DNA of 15,364 nt, taken from Coxiellaceae bacterium UBA1530. Lineage in GTDB: Bacteria > Pseudomonadota > Gammaproteobacteria > Coxiellales > Coxiellaceae. Below, piece by piece: positions 6,943 to 13,940 of the stretch. The stretch lies in the NCBI GenBank assembly GCA_002323325.1, contig DCQA01000007.1, forward strand, positions 6,062 to 21,425. Reading direction: 5' to 3'. The notes under the pieces were generated by a model. That model saw only the letters and a list, made by a program, of their open reading frames with translations, searched no databases and was not told the DNA's origin. The translations under genes and the position numbers were made by a program. Positions within the stretch are counted from its first letter, which is position 1, and each line of letters opens with the position of its first letter.

Positions 6943-7848
6943 ATGAATTTGAGAGATTTACACTACTTAGTGGTGTTGAGTGAAACTATGAACTTCCGTC
7001 GAGCATCCGAGGCATGTTTCGTGAGTCAGCCAACACTGAGTATGCAAATAAAGAAGTTGGAGGAGGAGTTGGATGTGGTCTTGTTTGAGCGAGATCGCCG
7101 TTTCTTGCAGATCACTTCAGCTGGCATCACGATGGTAGAGTATGCGAGAAGAGTTCTGAATACGGTCGATGATATGAAAAAGGTTGCGAAAGCTTATCAA
7201 GACCCATTAGGGGGGGCGGCTTCCTTAGGTATTTTTCCAAGTTTAGCGCCCTACGTCCTACCAAAAATTATTCAGCACTTAGATGATGCTTTGCCGTCAT
7301 TATCATTATCCGTAAAGGAAAAAATAACCGAAAAGTGTCTGCATGAGTTGTATGAGGGTGATTTAGATCTCGCAATGCTAGCAAGCCACATTGATGATGC
7401 CATACTTTCTCAGCAGGCATTATTTGAGGAAACATTTTATCTAGTGTGTAGCGATAAGCATCCATTGAGTAAGTTAGAGTGCATCTATCCTGATCAGATT
7501 CCTGAAGATCAGTTGCTCTTATTGGATGAGGGGCACTGTCTGCGAGAGCAGGGTTTAGAGTATTGTCAGAGAATTGGTCGACGCCATAACATGGACATAG
7601 CTGGGACCAGTTTATCGACAGTGTTAGCAATGGTTGCTTTAGGCCGAGGGATTACTTTGCTGCCTGCCTTGTCGCTCCCGGCTGTGGAGCATTTACCCGT
7701 ATCCGTCAGGTCTATTGCAGTGGATCCGCCGAGTCGAAGGGTGTCTCTGTATTGGCGCTCTAGTTACGATCGAAAGCCATTGATTGAGTGTTTGGTGGGT
7801 TTGATTAAGCAGGGTGTGCAATCAGTGGAGGGTGTCGTTGTCATGTAA
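6943..7848 (+). CDS. oxyR: Hydrogen peroxide-sensing LysR-type regulator OxyR
   Basis: OxyR senses hydrogen peroxide by forming an intramolecular disulfide and activates peroxide-defence genes. I start at ATG 6943 (301 residues, MNLRDLHYLV), matching the E. coli start MNIRDLEYLV; AGGTGA lies 5 bases upstream. A GTG three codons earlier is possible but unnecessary. The N-terminal LysR winged helix-turn-helix covers about 1-60, with FRRASEACFVSQPTLSMQI at 18-36. The regulatory domain contains GHCLREQGLEYC, placing the redox pair at Cys199 and Cys208, identical in number and spacing to E. coli. GITLLPAL (236-243) is also typical. It is divergent from ahpC-ahpD, its probable target, with an operator between them. 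Confidence 0.96.
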   Translation: MNLRDLHYLVVLSETMNFRRASEACFVSQPTLSMQIKKLEEELDVVLFERDRRFLQITSAGITMVEYARRVLNTVDDMKKVAKAYQDPLGGAASLGIFPSLAPYVLPKIIQHLDDALPSLSLSVKEKITEKCLHELYEGDLDLAMLASHIDDAILSQQALFEETFYLVCSDKHPLSKLECIYPDQIPEDQLLLLDEGHCLREQGLEYCQRIGRRHNMDIAGTSLSTVLAMVALGRGITLLPALSLPAVEHLPVSVRSIAVDPPSRRVSLYWRSSYDRKPLIECLVGLIKQGVQSVEGVVVM

Positions 7849-7857
7849 ACAAAAATC

Positions 7858-7886
7858 TTTCAAATTTAGGGTAGATGAGATATAAT
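7858..7886 (+). promoter_or_regulatory. Candidate promoter of the DUF2807-type gene
   Basis: A perfect -10 box TATAAT (7881-7886) lies 17 bases after a weak -35 candidate TTTCAA (7858-7863), just after the oxyR stop. The implied leader is about 68 bases and includes the AT hairpin at 7924-7941. Confidence 0.4.
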
Positions 7887-7960
7887 CTTGTCTTAAGGAA
7901 TTTGTGTTCTATTTAACATATTGATATATATACATATATATTTCAAAAGAGGTCATTTTA

Positions 7961-8779
7961 GTGGGTATTTTTAAAAAAGTAAGCGTGCTATGGCGTGTGT
8001 CATTGGTGGTATTTTTAGTGGGCGGGGGTCTTTGTTTGGAGCCTGCGGTACAAGCTTCAAAGGCTCCTGAGAATGATAAGATGGTTACATCTACCCATAA
8101 ACTGGGTTCTTTTGATAGCATCGTGATATCAGGGAATATCAAGGTGGTATTATTGCCTTCTCATCGATCTGGCTCTCACTCTCTTACCATGACAAGCCCA
8201 TCAACACAAAGCTACTCAATTGATGTAAAAAACAGTGTCTTGTCTATTCGGCAAATAACGCCATGGTGGATCACTACTCAGTCTGCAACAGTCAAGGTTG
8301 ATGTGAGCACGTTAAAGAAATTGTCGCTTTTTGACGCCGCTGCTGTCTCAGCGACATCATTTAAGACTTCCTCCTTAACGATTGATGCTGATACCTCAGG
8401 TGATATTAACCTTGATGGTCAAGTGGGTCTAAAAAGTCTTATTTTGAAGGGCCCCGGTAATGTTCATGTTCGCTGGGTCGATACGCCAAGTTTGAATATC
8501 GATAGCCATGGCGATGGCGCCATTGATTTATCAGGAACGGTAGGGCAAATGCACGTACGACTCTCAGGCCATAGTCAGTTAGAAGCGGAGAATTTAAGAG
8601 CAGACTCTATTGCTATTCAGACATATCACTTCGCTAAAGCGCAAGTGATGCCAATGACCACTTTGAATGCTTTTGCGCACGATTTTAGTAATATTCTATA
8701 CTACAGGACGCCAAAATATTTTACTCGTTTCACGTCACAATCAGGTAATATTTTGCAAATGCAGTGGCGTGAATCATAA
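7961..8779 (+). CDS. Exported DUF2807-like protein (head GIN domain)
   Basis: A GTG start at 7961, with AGAGG at 7948-7952, gives 272 residues. The N-terminus is a signal peptide: basic MGIFKK, a hydrophobic core around 13-25, and a V-x-A site in AVQA ending at 32, so the mature protein is probably periplasmic or surface-exposed. The rest has the repetitive strand pattern of the DUF2807 or head GIN domain: FDSIVISGNIKVVL near 50-64, then successive segments of the type L.I...GDI.LDG, LILKGPGNVHV, L.ID..G.GAIDLSG and RLSGHSQLEAENL. I infer a right-handed beta-helix. These proteins are sometimes annotated as putative adhesins, but no function is established. A terminator follows directly, so the gene is probably transcribed alone. 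Confidence 0.82.
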   Translation: MGIFKKVSVLWRVSLVVFLVGGGLCLEPAVQASKAPENDKMVTSTHKLGSFDSIVISGNIKVVLLPSHRSGSHSLTMTSPSTQSYSIDVKNSVLSIRQITPWWITTQSATVKVDVSTLKKLSLFDAAAVSATSFKTSSLTIDADTSGDINLDGQVGLKSLILKGPGNVHVRWVDTPSLNIDSHGDGAIDLSGTVGQMHVRLSGHSQLEAENLRADSIAIQTYHFAKAQVMPMTTLNAFAHDFSNILYYRTPKYFTRFTSQSGNILQMQWRES

Positions 8780-8804
8780 TTTTTCACTGGTTGAAGAGAT
8801 AAAA

Positions 8805-8841
8805 AACGCACGTCCGAGTTGATAGGGTGGGCGTTCTTTTT
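8805..8841 (+). terminator. Rho-independent terminator
   Basis: AACGC-A-CGTCC pairs with GGGTG-G-GCGTT across a 9-base loop, making an 11-bp stem with one mismatch and two wobble pairs. It is followed by TTCTTTTT-type U-rich sequence, 25 bases after the DUF2807-type gene. Confidence 0.75.
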
Positions 8842-9012
8842 CGGGCAGGCTTAATCATTGTTTGTGTAAAAACATTCATTGATTCGCAAGAAATTGCTGT
8901 GCTATGGTTTTTTCAATATGTGGTATAGCGCCTGTAACATGACTTTATGCCCTCAAATAGTATAGTATTCTTTATCTCTAAACGTGTCATCATATTAAAA
9001 AAAAGGGGTATT

Positions 9013-9399
9013 ATGTCAAATCAGCCAAAAGGTGAGCTCGCAATTCGAACATTAGCCATGCCAGCCAATACGAATGTGAATGGTGATATTTTTGGCGGTT
9101 GGATCGTATCGCAGATGGATCTTGCTGGACTGTATGTCGCGAAGCGTCACGTTCGTCATAAAATAGTTACTGTATCAATCCAGGGGATGGATTTTATATC
9201 TCCTGTGAGTGTTGGAGATTTTGTCTGTTGCTATGTGGACGTTATCAAGCAAGGCACCACTTCTTTACACGTCAATATAGAAACTTGGGCGCTGGGTTCG
9301 TCTCCCAGCGACTATCGTAAGGTAACAGAAGGATGTTTTGTCTATGTGGCGATAGACCAGGAAGGAAAACCTGAAGCGCTGCGTCAGCCAAGTGAATAG
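9013..9399 (+). CDS. yciA: Acyl-CoA thioesterase YciA (hotdog fold)
   Basis: YciA hydrolyses acyl-CoA thioesters to free acid and CoA in the cytoplasm; the E. coli and Haemophilus enzymes accept a broad range of acyl chains. I choose ATG 9013, which follows AAAAGGGG at 9001-9008 and gives 128 residues against 132 in E. coli. The open frame extends upstream to 8947, but those 22 residues are unrelated to the family. Motifs include RTLAMPANTNVNGDIFGGW (11-29) with the catalytic Asp in NGDIFGGW, then VTVSIQGMDFISPVSVGD, GTTSLHVNIETW, and a YVA.D.EGKP..L C-terminus. It is convergent with the orphan minus-strand gene, with a hairpin across the stop region. Confidence 0.93.
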   Translation: MSNQPKGELAIRTLAMPANTNVNGDIFGGWIVSQMDLAGLYVAKRHVRHKIVTVSIQGMDFISPVSVGDFVCCYVDVIKQGTTSLHVNIETWALGSSPSDYRKVTEGCFVYVAIDQEGKPEALRQPSE

Positions 9400-9419
9400 G
9401 CATACACAGCACACTTGGC
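9387..9419. terminator. Inverted repeat between convergent genes, possible bidirectional terminator
   Basis: GCCAAGTG (9387-9394) and CACTTGGC (9412-9419) form a perfect 8-bp stem with a 17-base loop spanning the yciA stop codon. It lies 13 bases beyond the end of the minus-strand gene. Neither strand shows a clear U-run, so the role is inferred from position. Confidence 0.4.
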
Positions 9420-9431
9420 GGGCGTAATCGT

Positions 9432-9986
9432 CTAGGCGGCTTTTCGATGTTCGTCTAGCTGCTCTGAGAAGTGATCTAGAACAGGTGTGAATATCGCGTG
9501 ATTAATGCTGGATAGTCGTTCTAAACAACCCAGATAGAGCTGTTTTTGATCATCTGAGCCGTAATGCACAACAGACTTATTACATTCAAAGAGTTTGTCC
9601 TGCAGCTCATCAGTATGTTGGAATCCGGGTGAGCTGACCATCTGGATGACCTCGAGTAGTAGGTTTGAGGTATGTTGAATACGGTGAATGATACGTTCAC
9701 CAGAGATGGTATAGTCTCTGACGTAGTTTTTTAGTTCGTTGTGAAATTTTTCTAAGCCAGAGTAAGAATAATAACCTTGATCTGGGATATTTCCATTTTT
9801 TTCGATGTCGTCTATGATTCGCCAAGCGGTGTTATAAAGTAATATATCGTCGCTATAAATCGTCATTGACTTAAGGTCGAGAACTTTTAATCGATTCATG
9901 CGCTCGACTTGATTCAATGACTTTCGAAGTAGTAAACGATAATCACTGATGTATTGTGTGATTTTTTCTGCAAAAACCGATGACAT
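9432..9986 (-). CDS. Hypothetical helical cytoplasmic protein
   Basis: I do not recognise this 184-residue protein. It has no signal peptide and no membrane segment. The sequence is polar and appears almost entirely alpha-helical, with long heptad-like runs (10-35, 75-117, 125-160) and only three Cys-bearing positions of no obvious pattern. Motif-like stretches include YSDDILLYNTAWRIIDDIEK (44-63) and GYYSYSGLEKFHNELK (71-86). The ATG at 9986 is preceded by a very purine-rich leader with a strong ribosome-binding site and four GGA motifs. A sigma-70-like promoter (TTGACT, 17 bases, TTAGAT) lies at 10064-10036. It is divergent from the ubiC-like gene and convergent with yciA, so it probably forms its own unit. 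Confidence 0.8.
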   Translation of the reverse strand: MSSVFAEKITQYISDYRLLLRKSLNQVERMNRLKVLDLKSMTIYSDDILLYNTAWRIIDDIEKNGNIPDQGYYSYSGLEKFHNELKNYVRDYTISGERIIHRIQHTSNLLLEVIQMVSSPGFQHTDELQDKLFECNKSVVHYGSDDQKQLYLGCLERLSSINHAIFTPVLDHFSEQLDEHRKAA

Positions 9987-10010
9987 ATTTTCCTCCCTCC
10001 TGGCTCCAAA
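9987..10010 (-). promoter_or_regulatory. GGA-rich leader and ribosome-binding site
   Basis: Read on the minus strand, the 24 bases before the ATG contain four GGA triplets, two of them overlapping the Shine-Dalgarno sequence (GGAGG and AGGA, ending 5 bases before the start). Clustered GGA motifs at the ribosome-binding site are the typical target of the translational repressor CsrA/RsmA; regulation by it is inference. Confidence 0.45.
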
Positions 10011-10035
10011 ACTTGTAATATTTAATTTCGCCCTA

Positions 10036-10064
10036 ATCTAATTATTGATCATTTTATCAGTCAA
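10036..10064 (-). promoter_or_regulatory. Candidate promoter of the orphan helical gene
   Basis: On the minus strand TTGACT (10064-10059) and TTAGAT (10041-10036) are 17 bases apart. The implied transcript would start near 10029 and carry about 40 bases of leader including the GGA motifs. Confidence 0.45.
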
Positions 10065-10121
10065 ACATTAAGGAATTCTTAATTTTATAAAATAATTTAA
10101 TGTTTTCTTAAAATAGTATTT

Positions 10122-10127
10122 TATAAT
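10122..10127 (+). promoter_or_regulatory. Candidate -10 box for the ubiC-like gene
   Basis: A perfect TATAAT stands 49 bases before the ATG in a very AT-rich gap. No convincing -35 box lies at the right distance. The first copy of an 11-base direct repeat, at 10130-10140, would overlap the transcription start. Confidence 0.35.
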
Positions 10128-10175
10128 CCTGATCAGTGACTTGGATGTTCGAATTCCGGTTGGTCTCATTAATGA

Positions 10176-10862
10176 ATGTTGAGCACGTGTAATTTCGACC
10201 ATAATTTGATCAGTGACAAGTTGTATGAGTTCCTGAATAATGGTCCTTATTTTAAAGAGGATGATGGTGTGAGGCTAGAATCAGTGCGATGGGTGGATAA
10301 TTTATCGGATACAGCGATGAAGTTGACGAAGTCGCAAATGCAGAGATTATCATCAGCGGGATCATTGACGCATTATTTTCAAACTTCAGAGACACTATCT
10401 ATCAATTTTAAATTATTGGCTCTCAATAACGTTCAACAGCCAAGAATGATAACGGGTGATGACACGTGGTCTGATTGCGAAGGAGATTGGTCTCAGCGTA
10501 TCGTATCTTGGTTTCATGCTGACCAAACTTGGGTGTACGCTGAGAGTTGGATTCCCCCTTCATTGGCTTTGCAATACCAGGAGCAGGTGTCCGATCGTTT
10601 ACCTCTGGGGAAGTGGTTGTTTAATGGTCAGGCTATCGAGCTCTCTCCATTTAAATTTGTGACGTTAGTACCCAGTGATCCAATAATGCAAAGGGTATCT
10701 TTTCCAATGACAGTCAATAACTCATCACTATGGATAGCGAGGTGTCGACAGTATAAAATAGCAGAGCATCCCCCATTGATCGTTATTGAGGTTTTTTTTC
10801 AGCCATGTTTAGATCACTTTGCGCTAATTTCTGAGGAAGCAACACAACAGGAAAATGTATGA
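10176..10862 (+). CDS. ubiC: Chorismate pyruvate-lyase-like protein (UbiC family)
   Basis: UbiC removes pyruvate from chorismate to give 4-hydroxybenzoate, the first committed step of ubiquinone synthesis. The protein is divergent but fits the fold. QRIVSWF places Arg108 at the substrate-binding Arg76 of E. coli. It is followed by W-x5-WIP, then RLPLGKWLFN (141-150), SLWIARCRQYKI (184-195), and LIVIEVFFQP with Glu205 at the position of the active-site Glu155. At 228 residues it is longer than E. coli UbiC (165), with extra N-terminal residues and insertions. No strong ribosome-binding site is seen before ATG 10176. The stop overlaps the DUF1289 start by four bases (ATGA), so the two are translated as a pair. 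Confidence 0.72.
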   Translation: MLSTCNFDHNLISDKLYEFLNNGPYFKEDDGVRLESVRWVDNLSDTAMKLTKSQMQRLSSAGSLTHYFQTSETLSINFKLLALNNVQQPRMITGDDTWSDCEGDWSQRIVSWFHADQTWVYAESWIPPSLALQYQEQVSDRLPLGKWLFNGQAIELSPFKFVTLVPSDPIMQRVSFPMTVNNSSLWIARCRQYKIAEHPPLIVIEVFFQPCLDHFALISEEATQQENV

Positions 10863-11041
10863 ATATTGATGGAAAGAAAAATTTAATCGATTCTCCCTGT
10901 GTAGGTATTTGCAGTGCCACGGCATTGGGTGATGAAATATGTATCGGTTGTGGACGTACGTTTGATGAAGTACGACTGTGGAATACTTTTTCTGATGAGG
11001 AAAAAAAATCAATTAATCTTCGACTACAATCATCGCGTTAA
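10859..11041 (+). CDS. DUF1289 family small Cys4 protein
   Basis: A 60-residue protein with the DUF1289 signature: SPCVGIC, then C-x2-C and GRT, D(E)-x-x-x-W, and S-D-E-E-K. The four cysteines at 14, 18, 28 and 31 (C-x3-C-x9-C-x2-C) probably bind a metal or iron-sulfur cluster. The family is widespread in proteobacteria and has no established function. AGGA lies 7 bases before the start, and the ATG overlaps the ubiC-like stop as ATGA. Its own stop codon overlaps that of the convergent zapE gene (TTAA shared at 11038-11041). Confidence 0.9.
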   Translation: MNIDGKKNLIDSPCVGICSATALGDEICIGCGRTFDEVRLWNTFSDEEKKSINLRLQSSR

Positions 11042-12141
11042 GACAAACCGGCAGATTGTTGATGCCACGCATCTAAGTATTTCTTTGATCCCATCTCAAT
11101 AATTCTGGAGATCGTGCGTTCAAAATTCACACGTTGTTTGCCTCTTGGATACAGTAGGGACGGAATAGATTGTGCGGAAAGGATTAAACGTTTTTTCCTG
11201 TCGTACAAAACATCGATGAACTTGATAAAAGGTATAATCAGGTGATGTTCCTCAGGTTGTATGATCGGTATCTCACTAACAAGAAAAATATGGTACTGCT
11301 TGCACAGCTCAATATAATCATTCTGTGATCGAGGACTATTGCAGATGATATTGAAGTCAAACCATATAATATCCTGAGTTTTTTTTATGACGGATATAGG
11401 TCGATCAAGAATATGTATTGTTTCTGTTGAGACAGATTGATGATGAGTGAGGAGATCAAATGTCTCTTCGAGTAAGGTATGATTTTCAGTTGTGAGAGGG
11501 GAAAAATACGCATTTGTACGTGTTAATTGGTTGCGACGATAGTCCTTTATGCTTTGTTGGTGGATAACTGTTGTGTAAGTTTGTAGAAGCGTGATAGCCG
11601 GCAAAAATTGTTCGCGTTGTATACCATTAATGTACAAATTTTTCGGAGCCGTATTCGATGTTGTGATAATGCAAGCGCCATTGGCAAATAATGCGCGTAG
11701 AAGCCGAGCAAGTACCATGGCGTTGGTAATATCTGAGACTAGAAACTCATCAAGAAAAATCACTAAGTATTGATCAGCAATTTCCTTTGCAATTTTTTGA
11801 AGTGGATTTTTTTCGCCTTCATGTTTGATTAATGCTTGTCGAATTTGTTGCATGAACTCATGAAAGTGAAGTCTCAATTTCGGAACGGGTACCGTATTAA
11901 AAAAAATATCGATAACATAGGTTTTTCCGATACCCACGCTACCCCACAGGTAGAGTCCTTTGATGGGTGGGCGTGGTTTTATTTTGCGGCGGATTTTTCC
12001 TGCTGCGGATGATCGTTTTTTATAGCGTTTTATCAGCTGTTGCTGAATGATATCTAACCGTTGAATAGCTTGTAATTGATAAGGGTTAGCTTCTATCCGC
12101 TGATCGTCAATGTGTTGCTGGTAAACTTCTAAAGGCGTCAT
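11038..12141 (-). CDS. zapE: Cell division ATPase ZapE (AFG1 family)
   Basis: ZapE is a cytoplasmic P-loop ATPase that associates with the FtsZ ring in E. coli; relatives include mitochondrial AFG1/LACE1. The 367 residues are close to the 375 of E. coli. Visible are the Walker A motif GSVGIGKT (67-74), LRLHFHEFM (89-97), the Walker B motif LVIFLDEF (126-133), VSDITNAM (135-142), the sensor TTSN (160-163), and a probable Arg finger in the family-conserved GIQREQFLPAI (173-183). A conserved SQNDYIELC block and an FERTISRIIEM C-terminus are also present. The ATG lies three bases after the wrbA stop, without a clear ribosome-binding site, so translation probably depends on wrbA. Confidence 0.94.
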   Translation of the reverse strand: MTPLEVYQQHIDDQRIEANPYQLQAIQRLDIIQQQLIKRYKKRSSAAGKIRRKIKPRPPIKGLYLWGSVGIGKTYVIDIFFNTVPVPKLRLHFHEFMQQIRQALIKHEGEKNPLQKIAKEIADQYLVIFLDEFLVSDITNAMVLARLLRALFANGACIITTSNTAPKNLYINGIQREQFLPAITLLQTYTTVIHQQSIKDYRRNQLTRTNAYFSPLTTENHTLLEETFDLLTHHQSVSTETIHILDRPISVIKKTQDIIWFDFNIICNSPRSQNDYIELCKQYHIFLVSEIPIIQPEEHHLIIPFIKFIDVLYDRKKRLILSAQSIPSLLYPRGKQRVNFERTISRIIEMGSKKYLDAWHQQSAGLS

Positions 12142-12144
12142 GAT

Positions 12145-12744
12145 TTATTGCTGCAAAGTGAGAGCGATGTTCGCAAGGCGTTTACCAAATGCCTGACATA
12201 AGTGTTTCTCGTCTTTTGTTAGTTGGTTACCTTGCTGCTCTGAGGCAACATGGCTAGGGCCATAGGGTGTTCCACCTGAGCTCGTGCTGCTGAGTGCCGG
12301 TTCTGAGTAGGGGATACCAACAATGACAGCGCCATGATGAAGCAGTGGTGTCATCATACTAATCAGTGTGGTTTCTTGCCCTGAATGTTGACCACCTGAT
12401 GAAGTAAAACAACCAGCGGGTTTGTTGACTAAAGCTAACCCTTGCCAAAGACCGCCTGTTTGATCGATAAAGTGTTTGAGAGGTGCTGCCATATTGCCGA
12501 AACGTGTAGGACTCCCTAGAGCTATTCCGGCACAGTGCTCCAGGTCATCTAATGTTGCATACAGCGGTCCACTCGATGGGATTTCAGCATCGATTTTTTC
12601 CGTGGTAGCCGATATCCCTGGCACTGTTCTGACGCGTGCTTCAATACCATTGACACTCTCAACGCCGCGAGCAATATCTTGTGCCATAGCAGCTGTGGAT
12701 CCAGTAACGCTGTAATAGAGAACGAGTATGTAAGGCGAGCTCAT
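12145..12744 (-). CDS. wrbA: NAD(P)H:quinone oxidoreductase WrbA
   Basis: WrbA is a flavodoxin-like FMN enzyme that reduces quinones by two electrons, avoiding semiquinone radicals. The 199 residues match the family. The FMN phosphate loop is YSVTGST (11-17), GSPTRFGNMAAPLK follows around 77-90, FIDQTGGLW comes next, and the FTSSGGQHSGQE segment (113-124) that marks WrbA over plain flavodoxins is present. The C-terminal GGTPYGPSH motif is also typical. A promoter with TTGAAT and CATAAT boxes lies 36-64 bases upstream. The start has only a weak ribosome-binding site. zapE follows after three bases, so both are probably co-transcribed, although no functional link between them is known to me. 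Confidence 0.94.
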   Translation of the reverse strand: MSSPYILVLYYSVTGSTAAMAQDIARGVESVNGIEARVRTVPGISATTEKIDAEIPSSGPLYATLDDLEHCAGIALGSPTRFGNMAAPLKHFIDQTGGLWQGLALVNKPAGCFTSSGGQHSGQETTLISMMTPLLHHGAVIVGIPYSEPALSSTSSGGTPYGPSHVASEQQGNQLTKDEKHLCQAFGKRLANIALTLQQ

Positions 12745-12779
12745 GTTGTGTCATCTTATGTTAGGTAATTAAGGTCCTT

Positions 12780-12808
12780 ATTATGAGGTATTCATTACCG
12801 TCATTCAA
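12780..12808 (-). promoter_or_regulatory. wrbA-zapE promoter
   Basis: On the minus strand TTGAAT (12808-12803) is followed after 17 bases by CATAAT (12785-12780), five of six matches to the -10 consensus. The leader would be about 30 bases. A 6-bp inverted repeat, TTACCG at 12795-12800 and CGGTAA at 12821-12826, overlaps this region and could be an operator. Confidence 0.55.
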
Positions 12809-12902
12809 TAATAGAGGTGGCGGTAAGCTCAGTTTACAGGACACAACACTGAGAGTTCGTTATACTGGATTTTGTCGTGAGTAGCATCAATGGAGTGGTG
12901 TA

Positions 12903-13730
12903 TTGTTTAGCAAGGTTACGAATGCGCGTATATTTTGGTTGCAGTATTGGCGACTTTTTTTTGATTCTCAGTGCACCCGTATGGCGGCTTCATTGGCCTA
13001 TTCAACCCTTCTGACATTGGTCCCTCTATTAATTATCTTATTCTCTATCCTAGCGTTATTCCCGTGGTTTCATGGTGCCGGCCAATCAGTTCAGCAGTTT
13101 GTTTTGAAGACATTTATACCTAGTTACGCTGAAGAGATTTCTCATCAGATTAATAGCTTCGTTGCTAATATGAGGCAGTTGTCTTGGTATCGTCTGATCT
13201 TTTTTTTCGTTGTGTCGATATTGATGATTTATAATTTAGTCAATACTTTTAATCGAATATGGGGAACCAGTATCCGTAAACATATTACGAGTTCTTTTGT
13301 CTGGTATGCCATAGTGGTATTAGTATCGCCAGTTGTGTTGGGAGTCTTGTTTTTCATCGGCCCTTATTTGAATATGCTGTTGGTTGATTTTGAGCAACTG
13401 ACACACTGGTCGATAGAAAAGCCGATTATTCTAGCACTACCTTATGGTGTTTCTTGGGTAACCTTTATCGGATTTAATTGGTTAATTCCCAATGCGCGTG
13501 TACCTTTTAGATGTGCTTTTTGGGCAGGAACAGTGACGGCATTATTATTTGAGTCAGCTAAGATAGTGTTTGCGGCATATACCTCTCACGTGTCGTATTA
13601 CCATGTGTTATATGGTGCATTATCTGTGATTCCCTTATTTTTGATTTGGTTGTATGTATCATGGTTAATTATTTTGGGCGGTGTCGTACTTTGTTGTTTA
13701 TTAAGAGAAAAAGCTATTTTTCTTGCGTAG
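12903..13730 (+). CDS. yihY: YihY/BrkB family inner-membrane protein
   Basis: The family was once annotated as ribonuclease BN or serum-resistance protein BrkB; its function is unsettled, and the ribonuclease assignment is now attributed to another gene. The 275 residues contain about six membrane segments (near 32-53, 97-116, 134-155, 176-195, 206-226 and 240-266). Conserved patches include AASLAYSTLLTLVPLL (28-43), IWG near 119-121, a PNARVPFR.A..G segment (196-209), and YGALSVIPLFLIWLYVSW (237-254). The start is a TTG at 12903, with GGAG at 12892-12895 seven bases upstream; no ATG or GTG occurs before the upstream stop. It is divergent from wrbA across 158 bases. Confidence 0.92.
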   Translation: MFSKVTNARIFWLQYWRLFFDSQCTRMAASLAYSTLLTLVPLLIILFSILALFPWFHGAGQSVQQFVLKTFIPSYAEEISHQINSFVANMRQLSWYRLIFFFVVSILMIYNLVNTFNRIWGTSIRKHITSSFVWYAIVVLVSPVVLGVLFFIGPYLNMLLVDFEQLTHWSIEKPIILALPYGVSWVTFIGFNWLIPNARVPFRCAFWAGTVTALLFESAKIVFAAYTSHVSYYHVLYGALSVIPLFLIWLYVSWLIILGGVVLCCLLREKAIFLA

Positions 13731-13797
13731 TTGCATTAACGTTATATTAATTCACGTCTTTTTCTTGATCATTGAATCTCTTGTGATACATTAAAGG

Positions 13798-13822
13798 GTA
13801 CATTTTGTACGCTATTATTTTT
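13798..13822 (+). terminator. Weak terminator candidate after yihY
   Basis: GTACA and TGTAC form a 5-bp stem with a 3-base loop, followed after a few bases by a run of U residues. The stem is short and AT-containing, so this is only a candidate. The remainder of the 221-base gap (13731-13951) is AT-rich, and I see no clear promoter or small gene in it. Confidence 0.3.
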
Positions 13823-13940
13823 TTAGTTTAATAGTTGTATATTTTTCAATAACCTATCGATTTTATTTCTTGTTTTTATTGGTTGTGATCTTGTCATTGA
13901 TAAAGGCTTAAGGAGCACAATCGTATTCAGTCTTTTTATA

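Noticed and set aside
7268..7630. A 120-residue minus-strand open frame within oxyR
   Set aside because: It lies fully antisense to the well-supported oxyR coding sequence and shows no motif or start signal.
8947..9012. An N-terminal extension of yciA
   Set aside because: The family start and a good ribosome-binding site are both at 9013; the upstream residues have no relation to YciA.
12476..12715. A 79-residue plus-strand frame within wrbA
   Set aside because: It is a complement shadow of wrbA; the WrbA motifs on the minus strand are unambiguous.
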